Below are positions 1-6,395 of a stretch of 14,212 nt of DNA, one piece after another (the stretch's first letter is position 1; the number at the start of each line of letters is the position of its first letter). The stretch covers positions 1 to 14,212 of the forward strand of contig DIYZ01000275.1 of assembly GCA_002427845.1 (NCBI GenBank), written 5' to 3'. Below the pieces are notes generated by a model. It made no database searches. It was not told the DNA's origin and saw only the letters and a program-made list of their open reading frames with translations. A program made the position numbers and the translations under genes. This DNA is from Chloracidobacterium sp. UBA6041 (lineage in GTDB: Bacteria; Acidobacteriota; Blastocatellia; Pyrinomonadales; Pyrinomonadaceae).

Positions 1-228
1 CGGGGCGCCGCTTTTGGCAGTAATAGGCTTGGAGGCCTTGATGTCTTCCGGCGATGCGAGCGAAACGATTACCGGGTCATTATCAAGAGCAGAAAGATCA
101 TAGGTTTCGGTTACCTGGGCTACCTGTCGCTGGCGAGTTTCTACAGTCTGCGCTGCAGCCGATTGGGAAAAAATGCCAAGGGCAAAGCAGGCCGCGAGCG
201 CATAGGGGAACAGTCTTTTAAACAGCAA
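1..228 (-). CDS. Exported protein of unknown function, N-terminal part (runs off the left edge)
   Basis: The frame is open for 76 codons from a TTG start at 226-228 to the window edge, so only the N-terminus is visible. I chose TTG because a purine-rich Shine-Dalgarno stretch (AAAGGAG at 247-241, followed by GAAG) lies just upstream and because no ATG or GTG opens this frame. The product begins MLFKR, followed by a hydrophobic stretch (residues 6-20) and a Ser-Ala-Ala-Ala-Gln junction at 23-27, which looks like a Sec signal peptide cut after Ala26. An LAAC motif at 11-14 also fits a lipobox, so a lipoprotein is possible, but the hydrophobic run continues past that Cys and I prefer signal peptidase I. 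The mature part seen (27-76) is polar, with many Gln, Thr, Asp and Ser residues and no recognised domain. I do not recognise the family. A separate promoter is likely, because the next gene upstream is almost 500 bases away. Confidence 0.7.
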   Translation of the reverse strand, partial: MLFKRLFPYALAACFALGIFSQSAAAQTVETRQRQVAQVTETYDLSALDNDPVIVSLASPEDIKASKPITAKSGAP

Positions 229-290
229 GGGGTCTTTCTTCTCCTTTAAATTCTTTCTTCGTGAGGAGGTAACGCCGGGAGGCAAGAAGG

Positions 291-319
291 ATTCTATTGA
301 CTGAGATATCCTGGAACAA
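291..319 (-). promoter_or_regulatory. Possible sigma-70-type promoter for the exported protein gene
   Basis: On the minus strand, TAGAAT (296-291, five of six bases match a -10 box) lies 17 bases downstream of TTGTTC (319-314, a poor -35 match). Initiation near 284 would leave a leader of about 55 bases before the TTG start at 228. The call rests on consensus matching alone, and the -35 is weak. Confidence 0.3.
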
Positions 320-427
320 GAGGCAATGTGACTGTTTCGTGACGAATCACACGAGCTGGTAACAATGCGAACCAAAAGAGGTCACACCGTTTTGCGATCA
401 AAGGTCACTTACATGGAGCATTCCTTG

Positions 428-439
428 TCAAACGTTTGA
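428..439. repeat. Perfect 12-base palindrome, possible operator
   Basis: TCAAACGTTTGA is its own reverse complement. It sits about 200 bases upstream of the exported protein's start. On the minus strand it overlaps a perfect TTGACA hexamer (431-426), but no acceptable -10 box lies 16-18 bases downstream of that hexamer. A dimeric repressor or activator could bind such a site. Its core AACGTT also forms the centre of the palindrome at 6148-6159. Function is not shown. Confidence 0.3.
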
Positions 440-645
440 TAGAAAAACACAATCAGTCAAACTGAAGACTTTATTGAGCGTTTCCTGTCGGAAAAGAATG
501 CGAAGAAAAGTTTTTGAGAAGCCAAAGCTGAACGGTAGAAAACACCACTCGGAGATTATCTACGACTCTCAAAGACATTTCGGTATAGATTCAGTGCGAA
601 TAGCAGCGTGAGTGCGAGCGTCAACGGGGCAATCTCCTTATAAGT

Positions 646-676
646 ATTGGGTTTGTTAATTAGAAATAAACCCAAT
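646..676 (-). terminator. Stem-loop behind the ATP-grasp gene, possible terminator
   Basis: ATTGGGTTT (646-654) and AAACCCAAT (668-676) form a perfect 9-bp stem with a 13-base loop. It begins 35 bases past the stop codon of the ATP-grasp gene, where the peptidase/ATP-grasp transcript would end. No U-tract follows on the minus strand, so it is not a classical intrinsic terminator. It could serve as an RNA 3' end stabiliser or as a protein-binding inverted repeat. Confidence 0.35.
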
Positions 677-711
677 CCGGGGAAACTTCCGCCGGCGTGA
701 CGCCTTAAATG

Positions 712-1752
712 TCAGTCACCCTGATTGGCGGCATGATAATTCAGGCCCACGGTGATGATTTTTTGCAGCAATTGATCGTAAGGCACTCCGCTGTGGGCGG
801 CGGAATCTGCAAAGTCTTCGCCTTCGGCGATCTGCGGGTTGGGATTTGCCTCGAGTAGGTAGAATTGTCCTTCCTCAGTTAAGCGATAATCGAGCCGCGC
901 ATAACCGCTCAGGAAAAGATAGCGATAAATTCGTTTTGACAGACGTTCGAGGACCTTGTGCTGTTCCGGAGTGAGTTGTGCCGCTCGGGTGGCAACTCCG
1001 ACTTTTTCCTGATAGGCAGGATCCCATTTGACCTTGAGTGTGGCGATGTTTTCTGCGCCTTCGGGAAGCTTTTCCATCACCAGCTCCCAGGGGGCATAGG
1101 TTTGAATGTTCTGGTTGCCGATGACACCCACATAAATCTCCCGGCCCTTAATATATTGCTCGGCGATAGCCGCGGTCTTATTCTGCCGGTGGATAAACTC
1201 CACGCGCTGCGTCAGCTTATCGTCATCATGAACCACGGACGCTTGGGCTATGCCCACGGATCCCTCCTCGCTGATCGATTTGACCAACAAGGGAAACTTC
1301 AAACGCTTGGGGTGCCTTACTTTTCGATTCATCGGGAAGACCGCAAACCCGGGCACCTGCAGGCGGTGATAGGCGAGGATCATCTTCGTCAGCGCCTTGT
1401 CGTGCGCGAGGGTCAGACCGCGCGGGTTGCACCCTGTGTAGGCCTGCTTCATCAGTTCGAGATAACTGACGACGTGTTGGTCGTAGAGCGGATAGCCGTG
1501 AAACTCCTCGAGCAGATTGAACGCGATATGGGGCTTGTGTTCCATTAGCGCGTCTCCAATCACATTCAACTGGTTATAAAGGCCTACCGGATAGACGTCG
1601 TGCCCCATTTTTTTAAGAGTGGAGGTGACATCGTATTCAGTTTTGATTTCGATCTTCTCTTTATCAGTTAGCCCATCAAGTGAATCTGGTGGGACGAGAT
1701 CCTGGTGGACCAGGACGATGATGCGGAGCTTCTTTTTGGGCTCAAACGTCAT
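712..1752 (-). CDS. ATP-grasp ligase related to D-alanine--D-alanine ligase
   Basis: The 346-residue product has the ATP-grasp fold typical of D-Ala-D-Ala ligase relatives, which activate a carboxylate as acylphosphate and join it to an amine. Visible landmarks are a beta-strand start LRIIVLVHQ (9-17), an N-terminal segment ending near HIAFNLLEEFHG (75-86), PLLVKSISEEGSVGI (154-168) with the nucleotide-binding Lys158 and a glycine loop, EQYIKGREIYVGV (198-210) matching the adenine-hinge and EGRE region of Ddl, ARLDYRL (285-291), and EANPNPQI (301-308) in place of the EVNTxPG metal-binding motif of true Ddl. The altered last motif and the missing Ddl substrate signatures argue against a housekeeping D-Ala-D-Ala ligase, so the substrate is unknown. 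The ATG at 1750-1752 starts 18 bases past the stop of the upstream peptidase gene with no clear Shine-Dalgarno, which suggests translation from the same transcript. The length is normal for a single-domain ligase, and no signal peptide is present, so the enzyme is cytoplasmic. Confidence 0.85.
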   Translation of the reverse strand: MTFEPKKKLRIIVLVHQDLVPPDSLDGLTDKEKIEIKTEYDVTSTLKKMGHDVYPVGLYNQLNVIGDALMEHKPHIAFNLLEEFHGYPLYDQHVVSYLELMKQAYTGCNPRGLTLAHDKALTKMILAYHRLQVPGFAVFPMNRKVRHPKRLKFPLLVKSISEEGSVGIAQASVVHDDDKLTQRVEFIHRQNKTAAIAEQYIKGREIYVGVIGNQNIQTYAPWELVMEKLPEGAENIATLKVKWDPAYQEKVGVATRAAQLTPEQHKVLERLSKRIYRYLFLSGYARLDYRLTEEGQFYLLEANPNPQIAEGEDFADSAAHSGVPYDQLLQKIITVGLNYHAANQGD

Positions 1753-1770
1753 AGGCTGATCATAGAGCAG

Positions 1771-2790
1771 TCATACAGCGATGCGATGATAACCCGAATG
1801 CAACACGTTCATTACCTGGACAGTCAAAACGATCATCACCCGCCGGCGTGCTTCTCGCGCCGGCGTGGCCACGCGCAGCTTCAGCTCTTTGCAGCGGTCG
1901 ATCATATTCTCGAGCACATGGTCGATTGTATATTGGTGAACCCCGGTACCTTCGGCAACGATCTGGCGCACTTCGCGACGCACACTACGAAGAAAACTGG
2001 CCGCGCTGGGCCGCGATTGCTGTCGCGGATCGTCCGAAAAAATGCGGAACAGATCGCGATCGTAAACGGCGGGCCAATCAAAGTCGTAGCGCTCTCGTTT
2101 GCGTTGATAATGTTTGCGCAGTGTCGTCCGCACGGCGGACAATGGTTCTACTTTTGTACGCGTGCGGTTTCGCGGTTTTGTTCCCGCCAGTTCGCTCATT
2201 AACTCATCGATGTATTCCAGTTTGCGGAGAGCGGGCCAGCCTTTATAACGACGGCGCCAGCGCGAGCGGGGAGTTAGCCAGACGGCAAACGTCTCGGCGA
2301 AGTCTTCCGCGGGATGAGCTTGCGCATACCAGGCGCGCAGATGCAGCACGTAGTTGCGGCTCTTCGGTTTTGGTTTATAGAAATCCGGATAGCGCTGGGC
2401 AAAAGAACCAAACAGCTCGCGCCAACGCGCTTTGAAGTGAAGCCGAAAGGCGGTGTCGAGAGCATGCCCGGCTTCATGACGCAGGATCCGCATGCATTCG
2501 GTGTCTGTCCCGCCTTCAACTTCCAACATCTGTTTGCGCTCGAGTTTCATCAGCCGCGGATGGGCCAGGTAAAACGGGATTGCAATGCCCGGCACGCCGT
2601 CAGGCGAGAACCACTCTTCAGAAAGCCAGACGTGTGGCTTAAAGCGAATGCCACGGTCGTTCAACTCGCTGTAGAGGCGCTTGATGTGTGACTCGAGAAA
2701 TGACCCTTTGATCTTGAGCGCAAGATCGCAGATGCGCATGTCGAGCAGATGCTCGTCAGCCAGACGATACCAGGGAAAGCGATAGCTCAC
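1771..2790 (-). CDS. Putative zinc-binding metallopeptidase (HExxH family)
   Basis: The 339-residue product carries the zincin motif HEAGH at residues 105-109 (His105 and His109 as zinc ligands, Glu106 catalytic). The later segment AHPAEDFAETFAVWL (158-172) could supply a third ligand from Glu162 or Glu166. This arrangement resembles the 'putative zinc-binding metallo-peptidase' group (Peptidase_Mx, PF15887, named from memory). The N-terminal 100 residues lead into the active-site helix; the C-terminal 140 residues are basic and helical and match nothing I know. No signal peptide or membrane segment is present, so it should act in the cytoplasm. The start is GTG at 2788-2790, with AGGAG seven bases upstream. 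It is the first gene of a tight pair with the ATP-grasp gene 17 bases downstream, so the two probably act on the same peptide or protein. The substrate is unknown, and a non-peptidase metalloenzyme remains possible. Confidence 0.8.
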   Translation of the reverse strand: MSYRFPWYRLADEHLLDMRICDLALKIKGSFLESHIKRLYSELNDRGIRFKPHVWLSEEWFSPDGVPGIAIPFYLAHPRLMKLERKQMLEVEGGTDTECMRILRHEAGHALDTAFRLHFKARWRELFGSFAQRYPDFYKPKPKSRNYVLHLRAWYAQAHPAEDFAETFAVWLTPRSRWRRRYKGWPALRKLEYIDELMSELAGTKPRNRTRTKVEPLSAVRTTLRKHYQRKRERYDFDWPAVYDRDLFRIFSDDPRQQSRPSAASFLRSVRREVRQIVAEGTGVHQYTIDHVLENMIDRCKELKLRVATPAREARRRVMIVLTVQVMNVLHSGYHRIAV

Positions 2791-3125
2791 GCTTGCGCTC
2801 CTGCGTCGGCTTTTATCCGGTAAACGAAGAAGGCGAGCGTCTTTGAAAAACCGGGATTTGGCTTAACGAAATGACGGAAAATGACAACGGACATCTGAGG
2901 TGGAGAACCGTGAATGCAAATTTAGAATCGGCGGAGCGAGGCCATTGTAGCGGCGTTCGACGGGATGCGCTAGCAGCCTTCACCGGGAGCCGGTGCCCGG
3001 CCAGCAATGAGTTAGCGCGAGCCGCGTAGTTTATGATTCGCAACTTGCGTCTGCCGTGCGTTGCGGACGGGGGCGCCGGTGCTCCCAGTCAGATGCAAGG
3101 CTTTTCACTTCGCGGCAACCCAATC
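2791..3125. other. Intergenic region between nth and the peptidase gene
   Basis: This 335-base stretch holds the start region of the peptidase/ATP-grasp operon and the 3' flank of nth. On the minus strand, TACAAT (2949-2944) is a good -10 hexamer, but no -35 box stands at the right spacing, so it is only a hint of a promoter about 150 bases before the GTG start. GC-rich inverted repeats fill 2960-3110 (see the repeat entry), including CGCAA-C-TTGCG at 3039-3049. No intrinsic terminator with a U-tract is seen behind nth. The open frames crossing the region lack ribosome binding sites and protein-like composition. Confidence 0.55.
2967..3018. repeat. Folded, repeat-like element (nested inverted repeats)
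   Basis: An inner perfect hairpin, CACCGG-GAG-CCGGTG (2981-2995), sits inside an outer pair, GCGCTAGC (2967-2974) and GTTAGCGC (3011-3018), which pair at seven of eight positions. The surrounding GC-rich sequence, including a GGGAGCACCGGCGCC-like run on the minus strand near 3072-3090, reminds me of short dispersed intergenic repeats common in Acidobacteria and Verrucomicrobia. No second copy is present in this window, so repeat status is an inference. The folding is visible directly. Confidence 0.35.
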
Positions 3126-3805
<680 letters not shown>

Positions 3806-3809
<4 letters not shown>

Positions 3810-4138
3810 CTTCGTCCCTGCGCAATCTTCGCCGCTTCCGGCAACGCGCGCAATCGCAACATCGCGATTACACCCAGAAACGGTCTTGGCGCCAGCACCG
3901 CAAACGCGTATTCCCAACCAACGGTCTTAACAAAATAAGGTATCAACTCGATTGAGATAGTTGTAAGCAAGAATCCCAGGCATGTCTGCATTGTCAGCGC
4001 CGTCCCCACATATTGCGGATCGCCAAGTTCGGTCACGCACGCCGAGAACTGCGCGGCCAACAACACAAGTGCCCGCCAACGGGCGGACGTTCCCGTGGGT
4101 CTGATGTTTCTTTTGATCGCGTCTGCGTTGGCGTTCAT
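3806..4138 (-). pseudogene. C-terminal remnant of an MFS transporter
   Basis: The open frame encodes 110 residues. From about residue 29 (position 4054) it reads like the last two membrane helices of a major facilitator superfamily transporter: AQFSACVTELGDPQYVGTAL (29-48), then LGFLLTTISIELIPYF (54-69) and EYAFAVLAP (76-84), ending in a polar tail. A full transporter needs about 400 residues and 12 helices, so roughly the first 330 are missing. Residues 1-28 are polar and not transporter-like, and an in-frame TAG sits at 4157-4159. No ribosome binding site supports the ATG at 4138. I read it as a gene truncated by deletion rather than a functional small membrane protein. Its TGA (3806-3808) overlaps the nth ATG, so the intact ancestor was probably co-transcribed with nth. 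A possible scar is the 5-bp hairpin GCCCG-CCAA-CGGGC at 4071-4084, close to where homology ends. Confidence 0.7.
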
Positions 4139-4204
4139 CGGCGAGCGCAGAGAATACTACAAATGGCACCTATTCGTTTCTGCCGGATAAACGGGATTTC
4201 CAAG

Positions 4205-4240
4205 CTACAAAAAGAAAATGGCAGGTCGTTAAGACCTGCC
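4205..4240 (-). terminator. Rho-independent terminator of the diguanylate cyclase gene
   Basis: On the minus strand, the perfect 8-bp stem GGCAGGTC / GACCTGCC (4240-4233 and 4227-4220) with a five-base loop TTAAC is followed at once by ATTTTCTTTTTGTAG. It lies 62 bases past the cyclase stop codon. Stem, short loop and U-rich tail are all present. It should separate the cyclase transcript from the MFS remnant/nth unit downstream. Confidence 0.85.
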
Positions 4241-4302
4241 GCGTGATAACCGTTCAGTTTTGAGTTCAGCTTGAGTCGCGTTAGCGATTGGGACGATTGC
4301 CG

Positions 4303-5994
4303 TTAAGCTACAGCTACTTCCGGCTGTTCCGAGTCAGATCCGGGGATGGGAAGCTGCCGCTTCTTCCTACGTTTGTCTTCGTACATTGCGAGGTCGGCAC
4401 TAGCCATCAGGTCTTCCATCGACAGCAGACCGTCAGACGTAAGCTGCGACACACCGATACTTATGGACAGTTCATAAGGAGCCACTCTCGAGGCGTTATA
4501 GTTTCTAAACCTCTGCTCCAGCCGTGAGATGAGCTTTTCCACACCACCTTCCGGCTCCACTGCCGCCAGCACCGTAAACTCGTCGCCGCCCAAACGGCCC
4601 AGCACATCCGACGATCGAAACGTTTCTTTCAAAAGTTCCGCAGTCTTTATTAACGCGCGATCACCTTCCTGGTGACCATACGAGTCATTGATCTTTTTCA
4701 GACCATCAAGATCGGCATAAACAACCACGGCGCCTTTATTGCTACGGTGAAGCGAGCTGAATTGCTGCGTGCAAAATGCATAGAAGCCGCGGCGGTTATA
4801 AAGGCCGGTTAATTCATCAATCAACGACAAGGTTTGAATCGCCGCCACCGCTCTTTTACGCTCGGTGATGTCTTGAATTTGAAAGATGAAATGAAGCGGA
4901 CGGCTCTGTGCGTCGTGCACCAGTGATGCGCTACTCGACACCCAGACATCATGGCCCAGTTTATGAATGTAGCGTTTCTCCGACTGTGACGTCAGAATTT
5001 CGCCTGCGAGCATTCGGTAAATCTCTGCCAGATCGTTGCCAAGATCTTCGGGGTTACTGATGGTCTGGAAATCCGACACGAGCAATTCCTCTTCCGTGTA
5101 ACCAACAATATCGCAGAGCGATTGGTTTACACGCAGCCAATTGCCTTCCGGCGACACAAGAGCCATGCCGATGGCCGCATAGTCAAACGCGCTGCGAAAG
5201 TGTTCCTCGCTCTCCACCAGCGCCTTGCTGATTCGCTTCTGCTCAGCGATGTAGCAGTTGAGCTCGTCGACGTGCTGCTTTGCTTGTTCGGCTCGTGCCG
5301 CTGACGTTTCCACATTCGTTAGATACGTTCTGTAGGTGAAGTAAACGATGGCGATGATTGGGGCAGTAGCGATGAAGGCGTATGTGCCCAGGTTCTCGCT
5401 CAACCGGCATACGATCGCGGCGCCAGACGCCCCCACAAAATAGGTTATGGACGTCCACAAGAAATTGGTGCGCCAACTATGCCAAACACTCTGCCCGGTG
5501 CCCAGGGCCACACTGACGGCAATCAATCCGGAGTTCAAAACATATTGCAGTAGAGCCATCACACATAATGCGATGATGAGGTCTGGCGAATAACCGTAGC
5601 GGAGATTAATAGCAGGAAAGAAAAGGTAAAGTGACGACGACGTCACAAACGTCGATACCGCCATCACGCCGACGTTGAAAATGGTCACGTTCTTTTTCTT
5701 GCAGAACCGTACCGAGGAGCAAAGCGCTTCGGCGGCGGCAAGCAACACTGCTGCCTCGACGCCGAATAAGAGTATGGCAAGAAAAACGAAGGTGTCCGAA
5801 ACGGAGATCTGGCCGCGGACTCCCGGAATTTTGATAGTAATCCGCGATCCGATTAGAAGTGTCACCAGGACGAGAACCGCAAACTGTAAATTTAGCTGCG
5901 CAACGGGCAAGCGATAGATGCACAACGCGGTAACGGCTGCGCCGATGAGGGCAACACATGACATGTATCGATTTCGGAGGCTTGGCGTCTGCAT
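4303..5994 (-). CDS. Membrane-bound PAS-GGDEF diguanylate cyclase
   Basis: The enzyme is predicted to make cyclic di-GMP from two GTP. From the ATG at 5992-5994 it has 563 residues. About seven hydrophobic segments lie between residues 12 and 222, forming an integral membrane sensor domain that includes the polar loop RITIKIPGVRGQISVSD (51-67); I cannot assign it to MASE1, MASE2 or another named type. A probable coiled-coil linker (226-264) leads to a PAS domain (about 261-379) ending in the usual DITERKRA. The GGDEF domain covers about 390-545: ADLDGLKKINDSYGH (427-441) carries the metal-binding Asp, GGDEF is at 469-473, and RSSD at 460-463 is an intact inhibitory I-site five residues before it. 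It therefore looks catalytically active and feedback-inhibited. The frame is open upstream to a TTG at 6102, but the added residues are not membrane-like. No strong Shine-Dalgarno precedes 5994, so ATG 5964 remains possible. The gene is divergent from the glucan synthetase gene. Confidence 0.9.
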   Translation of the reverse strand: MQTPSLRNRYMSCVALIGAAVTALCIYRLPVAQLNLQFAVLVLVTLLIGSRITIKIPGVRGQISVSDTFVFLAILLFGVEAAVLLAAAEALCSSVRFCKKKNVTIFNVGVMAVSTFVTSSSLYLFFPAINLRYGYSPDLIIALCVMALLQYVLNSGLIAVSVALGTGQSVWHSWRTNFLWTSITYFVGASGAAIVCRLSENLGTYAFIATAPIIAIVYFTYRTYLTNVETSAARAEQAKQHVDELNCYIAEQKRISKALVESEEHFRSAFDYAAIGMALVSPEGNWLRVNQSLCDIVGYTEEELLVSDFQTISNPEDLGNDLAEIYRMLAGEILTSQSEKRYIHKLGHDVWVSSSASLVHDAQSRPLHFIFQIQDITERKRAVAAIQTLSLIDELTGLYNRRGFYAFCTQQFSSLHRSNKGAVVVYADLDGLKKINDSYGHQEGDRALIKTAELLKETFRSSDVLGRLGGDEFTVLAAVEPEGGVEKLISRLEQRFRNYNASRVAPYELSISIGVSQLTSDGLLSMEDLMASADLAMYEDKRRKKRQLPIPGSDSEQPEVAVA

Positions 5995-6147
5995 GCTTAA
6001 CTTATCAGGAACATTGTCTTCAGGCGGCGCGCGGCAAATGGACAGGGTCCCGATGGACTGGAGAGCAACTTTGCAAGCCGTATTCCCTACCAAACGGCGC
6101 AAAGGCCGCGAATTGGTAAGCCGAAAACCGGCTCCAGCACGACTGGG

Positions 6148-6159
6148 CCGAACGTTCGG
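6148..6159. repeat. Perfect 12-base palindrome, possible operator
   Basis: CCGAACGTTCGG is fully self-complementary and lies in the divergent promoter region, 154 bases upstream of the cyclase start and about 240 bases upstream of the glucan synthetase start. The AACGTT core is shared with the palindrome at 428-439, but the outer bases differ. A dimeric regulator site is possible; chance is also possible. Confidence 0.3.
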
Positions 6160-6171
6160 TCAGCGCATTGG

Positions 6172-6200
6172 TCAATCTGAGCGAACCTTCATCAATCTGA
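6172..6200. repeat. Direct repeat TCAATCTGA, two copies 20 bases apart
   Basis: TCAATCTGA occurs at 6172-6180 and again at 6192-6200. A 20-base period is close to two helical turns, so both copies face the same side of the DNA, as in tandem response-regulator sites. With only two short copies, the case for function is weak. Confidence 0.3.
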
Positions 6201-6395
6201 CAGGGCCGTTTCTCTTTCGGGAAATGAACCGGTGAAGGGCAGCAGGTTACCGACTAGCTCAACAGCAAATGCCACACCGGCTCTGAAGCGCAATTCGGAA
6301 TCATGATATTCTGACTCAATTCATGCCCGCTTCCGTGGAAGTTATTTCATTCGCTCGCGAGTACGGATGTAGGAAGTGGTGACCTGTTTAATGCT

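Larger units (their letters stand above)
229..711. other. Intergenic region of about 480 bases without a convincing gene
   Basis: No frame here has a credible start, ribosome binding site and protein-like composition. The stretch is AT-richer than the flanking genes. It holds the possible promoter at 291-319, a 12-base perfect palindrome at 428-439 and a stem-loop at 646-676. Between about 440 and 640 I see nothing I can name. A small RNA or an undetected leader cannot be excluded by eye. Confidence 0.6.
5995..6395. other. Divergent intergenic region between the cyclase and glucan synthetase genes
   Basis: Promoters for both flanking genes should lie in these 400 bases. For the plus-strand gene, TG-A-TATTCT (6304-6312) is a possible extended -10, with only a weak CTGAAG at 6283-6288 as -35. 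No convincing minus-strand promoter is visible. A 12-base palindrome (6148-6159) and a 9-base direct repeat 20 bases apart (6172-6200) are listed separately. CATGA (6302-6306) and TCATG (6321-6325) form a short inverted repeat around the putative -10. No coding potential is seen. Confidence 0.5.

Noticed and set aside
426..431. Perfect TTGACA on the minus strand as a -35 box
   Set aside because: No -10-like hexamer is present 16-18 bases downstream; the best candidate (TAAGTG) has a spacer of only 14.
958..1548. 196-codon plus-strand open frame
   Set aside because: Antisense to the ATP-grasp gene, whose motifs are unambiguous; the plus-strand product is low in recognisable structure.
1705..2691. 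Three plus-strand open frames of 125-195 codons
   Set aside because: All run antisense to the metallopeptidase gene and show no family features.
2813..3043. 76-codon minus-strand frame between nth and the peptidase gene
   Set aside because: It passes through the inverted-repeat element, has no ribosome binding site and looks like the spurious translation typical of an intergenic repeat.
3810..3917. N-terminal extension of endonuclease III
   Set aside because: The 36 extra residues have no Nth similarity and overlap the MFS remnant in another frame; ATG 3809 has a ribosome binding site and gives the normal length.
5995..6102. Longer start (TTG at 6102) for the diguanylate cyclase
   Set aside because: The extra 36 residues are not membrane-like, no Shine-Dalgarno precedes the TTG, and an ATG stands at 5994 just before the first hydrophobic segment.
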